Shown: positions 1 through 6,334 of the stretch, piece by piece
How positions within the stretch are numbered: position 1 is the first letter of the stretch
How the letters are laid out: every line of letters begins with the position of its first letter
Assembly (NCBI GenBank): GCA_039800205.1
Contig: JBDLRB010000227.1
Location: forward strand, 1-8,467
Origin: SYIM01 sp039800205
GTDB taxonomy: Bacteria > Pseudomonadota > Gammaproteobacteria > Burkholderiales > Burkholderiaceae_E
Reading direction: 5' to 3'
Length of the DNA stretch: 8,467 bases
Program-made: the position numbers and the translations under genes
Notes under the pieces: generated by a model
What the model was told of the DNA's origin: nothing
Databases searched by the model: none
The model's input: only the letters and a program-made list of their open reading frames with translations

Positions 1-93
1 CAGAACCGGTCATTCGAAAGTCAGATCCGGATCATCAAGGAAACAAAGAATCTCGACGAGTCGGGCGCATCGATGCTGCGTCCGGGTCGGTGA
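1..93 (+). CDS. flgF: FlgF, proximal rod protein (C-terminal 30 residues only)
   Basis: Frame 1 is open from the window edge to the TGA at 91-93. The 30 residues read QNRSFESQIRIIKETKNLDE and then SGASMLRPGR. This has the pattern of the C-terminal D0 helix of rod proteins of the FlgF type, in which an aromatic-rich 'R-x-F-E-x-Q-I-x-x-I-K' helix precedes a short tail ending near 'LLR'. FlgF polymerises in the proximal/middle rod in the periplasm after export by the flagellar type III apparatus. Its position directly before flgG supports the call, since flgF-flgG is the usual order. The 5' part lies outside the window, so nothing can be said about its start or length. Confidence 0.8.
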   Translation, partial: QNRSFESQIRIIKETKNLDESGASMLRPGR

Positions 94-111
94 CGTCAAT
101 GAACGCAATGT

Positions 112-131
112 TGTGCGGCGCGGTGCGCACA
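112..131 (+). other. Short hairpin in the flgF-flgG spacer
   Basis: TGTGCG (112-117) and CGCACA (126-131) are perfect inverted copies separated by 8 bases, so the transcript could form a 6-bp GC-rich stem. It has no following T run, so it is not a normal intrinsic terminator. It sits 6 bases before the Shine-Dalgarno sequence of flgG and could affect mRNA processing or stability between the two genes. It may also be chance in GC-rich sequence. Confidence 0.3.
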
Positions 132-137
132 GTCGGT

Positions 138-145
138 AAAGGAGG
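138..145 (+). promoter_or_regulatory. Strong ribosome binding site of flgG
   Basis: AAAGGAGG ends 5 bases before the ATG at 151. It is the longest match to the 16S rRNA anti-Shine-Dalgarno sequence in the window and fixes the flgG start. The strength fits high output, because FlgG is the most numerous rod subunit. Confidence 0.85.
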
Positions 146-150
146 CTGAG

Positions 151-933
151 ATGGACGCTTCGATGTGGATTGCCAAGACCGGTCTTGATGCGCAGCAGAA
201 GCGCATGAGCGTGATCTCAAACAACCTCGCCAACGTCAATACCAACGGTTTCAAGCGCGATCGTGCTCTTTTTGAAGACCTGCTCTATCACAACGTCAGG
301 CAGGCCGGCGGACAGACGACGGTGGACGCCCAGGCGCCGACTGGAATGATGCTTGGAACGGGTACCAGGGTGGTTGCAACAGAGAAGCTCTACGCGCAGG
401 GCAACCTGATCTCTACGCAAAACGCCTTGGACCTCGCGGTCAGCGGCGAGGGCTTCTTCCAGGTGCTGCAGCCAGACGGCACGATTGCTTACACCCGCGA
501 TGGCAGCTTCAAGCTGTCAGCAACCGGACAGGTGGTCACGGCTAACGGTGCGCTGCTTCAGCCCGCTCTGGTACTGCCCCCCAACGCCGAGAGCATCACG
601 ATTGGGGCGGACGGCACCGTTTCGGTCGCTCTGTTCAACGGCGGGCAGCAACAGCTTGGCCAGATTCAGGTTGCCCGTTTCCTGAACCCGGCAGGCCTTC
701 AGCCTCTGGGTCAGAACCTGGCCAAGCCCACCGTGGCGAGCGGCGCTGCGCAGGTGGTGGTACCGGGAACCAACGGTGCGGGCAAGCTCGTGCAGGGGGC
801 CTTGGAGGCCTCCAACGTCAATGTGGTCGAAGAAATGGTCAACATGATAGAGACCCAACGGGCGTATGAGGTCAACTCCAAGGCGATTTCCGCTGCGGAC
901 GGCATGTTGCGCTTCCTGAATAACAACCTCTGA
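151..933 (+). CDS. flgG: FlgG, flagellar distal rod protein
   Basis: FlgG forms the distal rod, the drive shaft that crosses the periplasm between the P and L rings. The 260-residue product matches the usual family length of about 260. The N-terminal rod signature NNLANVNTNGFKR is at residues 24-36, preceded by an amphipathic D0 helix beginning MDASMWIAKTGLDAQQ. The FlgG-specific loop follows with PTGMMLGTGTRVV (about 64-76), then GEGFFQVLQPDGTIAYTRDG (about 99-118). The C-terminal coiled-coil D0 segment reads LEASNVNVVEEMVNMIETQR (from about residue 213) and ends MLRFLNNNL. There is no cleavable signal peptide, as expected for a type III export substrate. The start is set by AAAGGAGG 5 bases upstream. 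It lies 57 bases after flgF and 9 bases before flgH, so co-transcription is likely. Nothing in the protein looks degraded. FlgF or FlgE are the alternatives, but the length and the C-terminus favour FlgG. Confidence 0.97.
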   Translation: MDASMWIAKTGLDAQQKRMSVISNNLANVNTNGFKRDRALFEDLLYHNVRQAGGQTTVDAQAPTGMMLGTGTRVVATEKLYAQGNLISTQNALDLAVSGEGFFQVLQPDGTIAYTRDGSFKLSATGQVVTANGALLQPALVLPPNAESITIGADGTVSVALFNGGQQQLGQIQVARFLNPAGLQPLGQNLAKPTVASGAAQVVVPGTNGAGKLVQGALEASNVNVVEEMVNMIETQRAYEVNSKAISAADGMLRFLNNNL

Positions 934-942
934 GGAACGGTC

Positions 943-1617
943 ATGCGTCCATTAGGCTTTCTCGTTCCCGTATTGACCAGCCTTGCCCTGCTCGCAGGGT
1001 GCTCAACCCCTGATCCCGTGCTCAAGCCAACCCCCGCTTTTGCGCCCACCATGCCAGTCTCTGAGCCTCATTCGGCAGCCACGGGCTCGATTTTCAGCGG
1101 AAGCAGCGAGGACTGGTTCGGACGTCGCCGCGCATACAAGATTGGCGACGTCCTGACCGTTTTGCTGAATGAGTCGACCCAGGCGGCGCGCAGTCAGTCT
1201 ACAAACACCAAGCGCGCGACCAAGAATGATGTGCTGGGTAGCATCATGGATGGCGTGCGGCCGACGCGCGGTCCATTAAGCCAGATCCGGCTGGATGGCT
1301 CCGAGATTTCCAGCGAAGGGACCGGTACCGCGGGGCAGGAAGCGCGACTCGTTGGATCCATCTCAGTCACGATTGCGGAGGTGCTTCCGAATGGCAATCT
1401 GGTCGTCCGCGGCGAAAAGCAATTGGCACTGAGCGAAGGCAGCGAATTCATTCAGGTCGCGGGCATCGTTCGACCTCAAGACGTTGCGCCGGATGGCACG
1501 GTTCAGTCCCGGCGCCTGGCGAACGCGCAGATCGCCTATCGCGGGACAGGCGAATTGGCGAGTGCTTCTCGGCCCGGCTGGGGCACGCGCATGTTTCAGC
1601 AGTTCTGGCCCTTTTGA
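943..1617 (+). CDS. flgH: FlgH, flagellar L-ring lipoprotein
   Basis: FlgH assembles the L ring in the outer membrane around the distal rod. The 224-residue product begins with a lipoprotein signal: a hydrophobic stretch and then the lipobox LAGC, with the acylated cysteine at residue 20. Residue +2 is Ser, not Asp, which fits Lol sorting to the outer membrane. Family motifs are in order: IFSGSSEDWFGRRRAYKIGD (about residues 50-69), leading into VLTVLLNESTQA; GSISVTIAEVLPNGNLVVRG (about 138-157); IVRPQDVAPDGTVQS (about 175-189); and IAYRGTGELASASRPGWGTR near the end. The C-terminus FWPF is ordinary for the family. The ATG is preceded by GAGGAACGG, which overlaps the flgG stop codon, so translation may be coupled. 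flgI follows after 14 bases. Confidence 0.97.
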   Translation: MRPLGFLVPVLTSLALLAGCSTPDPVLKPTPAFAPTMPVSEPHSAATGSIFSGSSEDWFGRRRAYKIGDVLTVLLNESTQAARSQSTNTKRATKNDVLGSIMDGVRPTRGPLSQIRLDGSEISSEGTGTAGQEARLVGSISVTIAEVLPNGNLVVRGEKQLALSEGSEFIQVAGIVRPQDVAPDGTVQSRRLANAQIAYRGTGELASASRPGWGTRMFQQFWPF

Positions 1618-1621
1618 AACG

Positions 1622-1626
1622 GGAGG
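1622..1626 (+). promoter_or_regulatory. Ribosome binding site deciding the flgI start
   Basis: GGAGG (within GGGAGGAAGTC) ends 5 bases before the ATG at 1632. An in-frame TTG at 1614 overlaps the flgH stop, but it would put this site inside the coding region and add a charged MKREEV segment before the signal peptide. The ATG is therefore preferred. Confidence 0.85.
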
Positions 1627-1631
1627 AAGTC

Positions 1632-2777
1632 ATGAACCTGCCGACGATCTTTTACCGAGTGCTGGCTTGCATGCTGATCGGCGTGTCGACCCTGGGCTCC
1701 GCATGGGCTGACCGAATCAAGGACCTGGTCACCGTCGGCGGAGTCCGACCCAACCAGTTGATCGGGTACGGGCTGGTCGTCGGTCTCCAAGGGACCGGTG
1801 ACGGACAGGCGATCACCTTCACCGGGCAAAGCGTGAGGGCAATGCTCGATCGGCTGGGCGTCAGCGTCGACGCGCCGCTCTCTGACTACGATGCCGCGCG
1901 CAGCGCCGCCTCGTCGCTGGATCTGAAGAACGTAGCCGCGGTCATGGTGACCGCCGAGTTGCCGCCGTTTGCGAAGCCGGGTCAACGAATTGATATCAAT
2001 GTTTCGGCGATGGGCAAGGCTGAGAGTTTGCGGGGGGGCAGTCTCCTTCTGACGCGCTTGAGGGGTGTCGACGGACAGGTTTACGCGTTGGCCCAGGGGG
2101 CATTGACGGTCGCCGGAGCGGGTGGCCAGGCGGCGGGCTCACAGGTTCAAGTGGGCGTGACAACGGCGGGACGTGTGCCTGGCGGTGGACTGGTTGAGCG
2201 CATGGTCGAGACGCCTTTCGAAACCGCAGAGAACATTATCCTGAATGTCCGAGACGCTGACTTTTCGACTGCTGCGGCAATCGCTGCGGCGATCAACCAG
2301 CAGTTTGGCGAAGGTGTTGCCCAGGCGATCGACGGGGTGTCAATTGCCGTTCGGGCCCCTCAGTCCTCGAATCAGCGCGTTGCTTTCCTGGGCATGATCG
2401 AAAATCTGGACGTCAAGGCCCCGGAGCCGACCGCCCGGGTCGTTGTCAACTCAAGGACCGGGACTGTCGTGATCAGCCGAAATGTCCGTGTGACCGCAGC
2501 CGCGGTCACCCACGGTACGATCTCGGTGCAGATTTCCGCAACCAACGAGGTCAGTCAGCCCAACCCGCTCTCGGGGGGGCAAACGGTGGGCGTGACCAAC
2601 GCAGATGTCCAGGTGTCCGAAGAGCGCAAGCCCATGGTCTTGTTTCAACCGGGCGTGGATCTCCGTGCCATCGTGGATGCGGTCAACCAGATTGGTGCGA
2701 CACCGACTGCATTGATTGCCATTCTTGAGGCGCTGAAGAGCTCGGGCAGCCTCCGGGCCGAACTGGTGGTGATCTGA
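1632..2777 (+). CDS. flgI: FlgI, flagellar P-ring protein
   Basis: FlgI forms the P ring in the peptidoglycan layer, a bushing around the rod. From the ATG at 1632 the product has 381 residues, slightly above the usual 365-370. It starts with a Sec signal peptide (hydrophobic from about residue 10 to 24), with probable cleavage after SAWA at residue 26, giving a mature N-terminus DRIKDL. The next segment, GVRPNQLIGYGLVVGLQGTG, is the family hallmark. Other typical segments are PFAKPGQRIDINVSAMG, GGSLLLTRLRGVDGQVYALA, and the C-terminal block ALIAILEALKSSGSLRAELV ending VI. A longer form from the TTG at 1614 is possible but fits worse with the ribosome binding site. The gene contains two runs of seven G (2032-2038 and 2573-2579), both coding Gly-Gly in an intact frame. 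flgJ begins 1 base after its stop, so the two are probably translationally coupled. Confidence 0.97.
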   Translation: MNLPTIFYRVLACMLIGVSTLGSAWADRIKDLVTVGGVRPNQLIGYGLVVGLQGTGDGQAITFTGQSVRAMLDRLGVSVDAPLSDYDAARSAASSLDLKNVAAVMVTAELPPFAKPGQRIDINVSAMGKAESLRGGSLLLTRLRGVDGQVYALAQGALTVAGAGGQAAGSQVQVGVTTAGRVPGGGLVERMVETPFETAENIILNVRDADFSTAAAIAAAINQQFGEGVAQAIDGVSIAVRAPQSSNQRVAFLGMIENLDVKAPEPTARVVVNSRTGTVVISRNVRVTAAAVTHGTISVQISATNEVSQPNPLSGGQTVGVTNADVQVSEERKPMVLFQPGVDLRAIVDAVNQIGATPTALIAILEALKSSGSLRAELVVI

Positions 2778-2778
2778 C

Positions 2779-3312
2779 ATGAGCACGATTTCGCCGCAGG
2801 TCGGCTCAAGCCTGGACTTTCAGGGCTTGGGCGAGTTGCGTGCTCAGGCTCAGCGGGACCAGCGCGGTGCGCTGCGTGAAACGGCCCGTCAATTCGAAGC
2901 CATGTTCATCCAGACGATCATGGCCACCATGCGGGAGGCCGGGTTCAAGTCGGATCTGGTTGAGTCCTCGTCGATGGAAACGTTTCAGGCGATGCACGAC
3001 AAGGAAATTTCATTGGCCATGACCCGCAGGGGTGGTTTGGGCCTTGCGGATATGCTCGTCGATCAGATGGAGCGCAACAAGATGGTCCCGGCCGCGCAGG
3101 CGCTGGCTCAGCGGGGCAATGCACCGCAGACACCGCTTCTCAATCGCGATCCTCTGGGGTCGGCGGTCGCTGGACTGCCGGTCAATCGAAAAGAACAGTC
3201 ATTTTCGATCGACCAGGCGTCTCCATCGTTCAAGGTGCCCCACCTTTCCGAGAAGGCCATGCCGCTCAATCGTCCCTTGAATCTCAAACGACCGATCGGG
3301 GGTGAGCAGTGA
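2779..3312 (+). CDS. flgJ: FlgJ, rod-cap/rod-binding protein, single-domain form without the muramidase
   Basis: FlgJ is exported to the periplasm and caps the growing rod so that rod subunits can assemble. Residues about 12-101 match the rod-binding domain: SSLDFQGLGELRAQAQRDQR, then ETARQFEAMFIQTIMATMRE (34-53), then SMETFQAMHDKEISLAMTRR, and GLGLADMLVDQMERNK. In Salmonella and most beta- and gammaproteobacteria a C-terminal glucosaminidase-type peptidoglycan hydrolase domain follows, giving about 310 residues. Here the protein stops at 177. The remaining tail (about 102-177) is rich in Pro, Ala, Asn and Leu, looks like an unstructured linker, and shows no hydrolase motif. The ATG is 1 base after flgI, with a modest GGTGA ribosome site inside flgI. 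The stop overlaps the flgK GTG (GTGA), so the reading frame ends exactly where flgK begins. Single-domain FlgJ is known in other lineages, where a separate lytic enzyme opens the wall. Confidence 0.93.
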   Translation: MSTISPQVGSSLDFQGLGELRAQAQRDQRGALRETARQFEAMFIQTIMATMREAGFKSDLVESSSMETFQAMHDKEISLAMTRRGGLGLADMLVDQMERNKMVPAAQALAQRGNAPQTPLLNRDPLGSAVAGLPVNRKEQSFSIDQASPSFKVPHLSEKAMPLNRPLNLKRPIGGEQ

Positions 3313-6300
3313 GCGACATGCTCGGTATCGGCACGGGAGCCGTCCAGGTCTACCAGAGGGCGCTCTCGACCGTATCGAACAACGTGGCAAACATGGCCAC
3401 GGAGGGCTATTCGCGTCAGGAAGCCGTCATCCAGGATAACGCGCCTCGAGAGCTTGCCTCGGTCTATTTCGGCACGGGATCGCGCGTCACCCACATTCAA
3501 CGGGTCTACGACGCCTTCATTGAGGCCGGCCTTCGCGGAAGTACCAGTGATCTCGAGACTCAGACGCCATTGGTCAACTACTCGAGCCGGGTGGTCGACA
3601 CCATGGGAAGTCAGGTAACCGGTCTCACCAGCGCGCTCGATTCTTTCTTTGCCTCGGCTCGGGCACTGTCCAACGATGCGGCGTCGATCGAGCTTCGCTC
3701 GATATTTCTCAGCGAAGCCGACGGGCTGGCCGCCCGGTTCCGAACCTTGGGGGGCCAGTTTGATGCGCTTGATGCTGAGACTCAAGAGGCCGTCCAGGTT
3801 GATGTCGGTCGCATCAATACGCTGGCATCGCAACTGTCTCTGGTCAATACCGAACTCGCGCGCAAGTCGACGATCGCCAAACAGCCGGCTCAATTGCTCG
3901 ACCATCGGGATCAGCTGTTGCGCGAGCTCTCATCCGTCGCCCGGATCAAGGTCAAGGAGTCCCTGAATGGCATGGTTGACATCAGCCTGGGGGCCACGGA
4001 CAAGCAGGGTCAGATCGTCAGCGGCCGGAAGGCCTTTACGCTTGACGCGGTGTTTGATGGGCAGGGCATGGGGGTCAAGCTGATCATCGACCCGGTAGGC
4101 AAGAAGGAGACTTTGACCGGCGTCAGCGCCGGTAACCTGGGGGGCTTACTCAATTTTCGTAGTCAGATCCTCGGTGCCGCAGTGGCCGAGCTGGATTTTC
4201 TCGCACAGTCAGTCGCGGGACAGTTCAACGCGACGCATCGGCTCAATATGAATATGTCGGGAGAGCTCGGCTCGGATGTGTTCACAATCGATCCGGTGTT
4301 TCAGCTGGACGATCGCGCGGTCCGCGGACAGCTCTCGGTACAGTGGGACGTCATTGAGCCCTCCGAAACGGAGTTCCACAATATCGAGCTTCAGTATGAC
4401 CACGACGCCGGGCGCTGGGCCGCGCGCGACATGGTGTCCGGCGCGACCAGCGGCGGCACGGACATCATCCGGATCAACGGTTTACAGATTCGGATCAATG
4501 GGCAGGCCGAACAGGGCGATCGTCTGGTCATGACCGCGTCGATGCGGCCAGCGGTGGGCATACGCAAGCTTCTCGATGATCCCCGCGGGGTCGCGGCCGC
4601 AGCGGCCTTGCGAGTGATCGAGTTCCCAGGTAACGCCAGCGGCGCTGATGCGATGATCGCGTGGCAGCCAGATCGTCGTGATGAATTGAATCTGCGTTCG
4701 ATTGAGGCCTTTCCCGCCAGTAGTGCATGGCAGACCGATGGGGTTGCCTTCGATAACAGTTCCGCGCAGCCCGCCAGCGTACTGGGCAAGATTCCGACGG
4801 GTTTCGATGAGGTCCGTCTGAGTCTTCAGAGCGCGATTAACGAGCCGATCGATCTTCAGGTTTTCACGCGTGATGGCCGTCACCTGGCTGGGCGCGCCTT
4901 GACGGACCTTGAGCAGGCTGAATTGATCGGACCCGGGACAGGGTTTGTGTCGGGAGCGAGCTATTCAGATGACTACCTGAACGGGCAGGGCGAACAGGCC
5001 TATCTGGGCTTGCAGGTGCACTATGGCGCTCGTGCGGTCCCGACTCCTTTCGAAGAACGTGCGAGCAATGGCGAGCGGATCGGTGATACGGTGCGCCCGG
5101 CCGCTCTTGAGGCACGTCGGTTACCCACGCAGACACTCGCCGCTGGGCAGGCTCTGATCGAATCGGGTGCATTGACGCTGAACGGGGCGGCACTGGGCGA
5201 ATTTCGGCCCACGTCCCAGCCCGTCCAGGCGCGTGAGATCGCGGTCTGGTTGAATTCGGAGATCGAACGCACGGGACAGACTGCTCAGCTGCACGCGGAA
5301 AGTGTCAACGAGCTTCGCGTCCCGACCGCTCAGCTGATGTTCGATGCGCCCCTGCGCCTGAATGGAGTGGACGTAATTGCTTCGGGCTCGCCGCCCATTG
5401 GCGATGCGGTGTCATTGGCTCGCCAGATCAATCAAGCGTCTGAATTGACCGGTGTCGTCGCAGATATTGGTGCCGACGGCGCATTTGTTCTCCGGTCGCT
5501 CGAAGGTCGGGACATTCTGATCGAGCCTGCGGATGATTTGGTCGGTGCCCCCGCCAACGCGCTCGCCTTACCTGCTGGGCGCTTCAGCGCGCAGCTCAGA
5601 ATTACCGCGAATGACCCAAAGACCACGGTTCAATTGGGCATCGGCGTGCAGGGGAGCCCGGCGGATCTGAGCCGACTGGGTTTTTCGACCGAGGTCTGGA
5701 TCGATGGCCAGATTCCTGAAGATCTGATCGTATTCAGCACCGGCGCAGGGCGGGGAATCCTGTCTGCTCAATATTCGGCAGGGACGATCGAAGCACTGCC
5801 TGCGATGCGCGAGCGTGAGTTTTCAATCGAATTCGTCGAGGCGGATCGTTGGCGTCTGACCGACAGTCAATCAGGAACGGTGCTGGCCGAGCGCCCGTAT
5901 GACCCGGTCGCCGGTATTCATTATCGGGGGGTCCAGATCAGTCTTTCGCGTCCCCCAGCCAAGGGCGATGTCTATACCTTCGACGGCAATCAGGATGGGG
6001 TCTGGGACAACGCGGGCATGATTCAACTGGCCAACCTCGAGAAGTCGCGGCAGTTTATCCCGGGGGGGCGCACGATTGCGGAATCCTGGCTCGATCGTCT
6101 CAACACCCTCGGCAATCTCTCGAATCAGTCAAAGATTGCCCAGACGGCGCTCAAGGTCGTCCATCAGCAGGCAATTGAGGCGCGCGACCGGGTCTCGGGG
6201 GTCAGCCTCGACGAGGAAGCCGCCGATCTGATCCGCTTCCAGCAGGCCTATCAGGCCTCGGCAAAAATCATTCAGACCGCCAATCAGGTTTTTGATCTGG

Positions 6301-6317
6301 TGGCCAACATCCGTTAA
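3309..6317 (+). CDS. flgK: FlgK, hook-filament junction protein (HAP1), unusually long with an expanded middle
   Basis: FlgK is the first junction protein between hook and filament, exported by the flagellar type III system. The N-terminus is canonical: MSDMLGIGTGAVQVYQRALS, then TVSNNVANMATEGYSRQ (GYSRQ at residues 33-37). A helical D1 segment runs to about residue 220. The C-terminal D0/D1 is equally clear: LDRLNTLGNLSNQSKIAQ, then VSGVSLDEEAADLIRFQQAY (from residue 962) and a final QTANQVFDLVANIR. Total length is 1002, against 547 in Salmonella and roughly 450-700 in many others. The extra length lies between about residues 350 and 930. It holds a beta-module at 355-408 and again at 837-891, a VFTRDGRHLAG-containing module (around 516-528), and two flagellin-IN-like motifs (about 619-670 and 680-737). 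The GTG start overlaps the flgJ stop (GTGA). An in-frame ATG at 3318 exists, but GTG restores the common MSDxL beginning and lies close behind GGGGGTGA. No frameshift is seen. Naming is secure; the function of the inserted part is not known from sequence. Confidence 0.95.
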   Translation: MSDMLGIGTGAVQVYQRALSTVSNNVANMATEGYSRQEAVIQDNAPRELASVYFGTGSRVTHIQRVYDAFIEAGLRGSTSDLETQTPLVNYSSRVVDTMGSQVTGLTSALDSFFASARALSNDAASIELRSIFLSEADGLAARFRTLGGQFDALDAETQEAVQVDVGRINTLASQLSLVNTELARKSTIAKQPAQLLDHRDQLLRELSSVARIKVKESLNGMVDISLGATDKQGQIVSGRKAFTLDAVFDGQGMGVKLIIDPVGKKETLTGVSAGNLGGLLNFRSQILGAAVAELDFLAQSVAGQFNATHRLNMNMSGELGSDVFTIDPVFQLDDRAVRGQLSVQWDVIEPSETEFHNIELQYDHDAGRWAARDMVSGATSGGTDIIRINGLQIRINGQAEQGDRLVMTASMRPAVGIRKLLDDPRGVAAAAALRVIEFPGNASGADAMIAWQPDRRDELNLRSIEAFPASSAWQTDGVAFDNSSAQPASVLGKIPTGFDEVRLSLQSAINEPIDLQVFTRDGRHLAGRALTDLEQAELIGPGTGFVSGASYSDDYLNGQGEQAYLGLQVHYGARAVPTPFEERASNGERIGDTVRPAALEARRLPTQTLAAGQALIESGALTLNGAALGEFRPTSQPVQAREIAVWLNSEIERTGQTAQLHAESVNELRVPTAQLMFDAPLRLNGVDVIASGSPPIGDAVSLARQINQASELTGVVADIGADGAFVLRSLEGRDILIEPADDLVGAPANALALPAGRFSAQLRITANDPKTTVQLGIGVQGSPADLSRLGFSTEVWIDGQIPEDLIVFSTGAGRGILSAQYSAGTIEALPAMREREFSIEFVEADRWRLTDSQSGTVLAERPYDPVAGIHYRGVQISLSRPPAKGDVYTFDGNQDGVWDNAGMIQLANLEKSRQFIPGGRTIAESWLDRLNTLGNLSNQSKIAQTALKVVHQQAIEARDRVSGVSLDEEAADLIRFQQAYQASAKIIQTANQVFDLVANIR
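4371..4532 (+). repeat. FlgK internal beta-module, copy 1
   Basis: This encodes FlgK residues 355-408, from EFHNIELQYDHDAGRW to GLQIRINGQAEQGDRLVM. The pattern is that of the FlgK D2-type domain: a strand with an aromatic 'x-R-W' turn, then 'G-x-x-I-x-x-x-G-x-x-x-x-GD'. It is followed by LLDDPRGVAAAAAL, which resembles the 'DPRxIAAA' segment that normally follows this domain in longer FlgK proteins. It pairs with the copy at 5817-5981; similarity is at the protein level only. Confidence 0.55.
5163..5318 (+). repeat. FlgK flagellin-IN-like motif, copy A
   Basis: Residues about 619-670 begin SGALTLNG and reach REIAVWLNSEIERTGQTAQL. From LNG to the TG is 33 residues, as in the neighbouring copy B (32). 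The layout (beta strand with LNG, variable loop, helix ending in N, then 'TG-x-x-A') resembles the flagellin hook IN motif found in flagellins and FliD. Copy A is the more diverged of the two. Confidence 0.4.
5346..5519 (+). repeat. FlgK flagellin-IN-like motif, copy B
   Basis: Residues about 680-737 begin APLRLNGVDV and continue with SLARQINQASELTGVVADIG, then FVLRSLEGRDILIEP. The helix with 'INxASxxTGV', followed by a strand and 'xGRDIxI', is close to the IN motif consensus of flagellins. It follows copy A directly after a short linker, which suggests a tandem duplication at the protein level. Confidence 0.5.
5817..5981 (+). repeat. FlgK internal beta-module, copy 2
   Basis: This encodes residues 837-891, from EFSIEFVEADRWRL to GVQISLSRPPAKGDVYTF. 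The distance from the leading EF to the GD pair is about 48-49 residues in both copies. This copy sits just before the conserved C-terminal D1, where short FlgK proteins have their single D2 end. Copy 1 is therefore probably an older split or duplicated partner. Confidence 0.5.
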
Positions 6318-6334
6318 GCCGACACGCACTGAAC

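Noticed and set aside
91..98. TGACGTCA palindrome at the flgF stop codon
   Set aside because: It is a single 8-base palindrome overlapping a coding end, with no second copy nearby, and is likely chance.
112..131. Hairpin as an intrinsic terminator after flgF
   Set aside because: No T run follows, and the next gene has a strong ribosome site in the same direction, so termination here is unlikely.
1614..1631. TTG start adding six codons to flgI
   Set aside because: It overlaps the flgH stop, has no ribosome site of its own, and would bury the GGAGG that precedes the ATG at 1632.
1659..1679. Lipobox-like VLAC in the FlgI signal peptide
   Set aside because: The cysteine is at residue 13, too close to the N-terminus, the residue at -2 is Leu, and a normal signal peptidase I site (SAWA) follows. 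FlgI is a soluble periplasmic protein.
3108..3312. Frameshifted remnant of a FlgJ hydrolase domain
   Set aside because: Reading the other forward frames gave only Arg/Ser/Trp-rich shadow sequence with no glucosaminidase motif, so the domain is absent, not broken in place.
3108..3905. Long minus-strand open frame of about 265 codons
   Set aside because: It lies wholly antisense to flgJ and flgK, whose coding is certain. It has no recognisable domain, and long antisense frames are expected in GC-rich genes.
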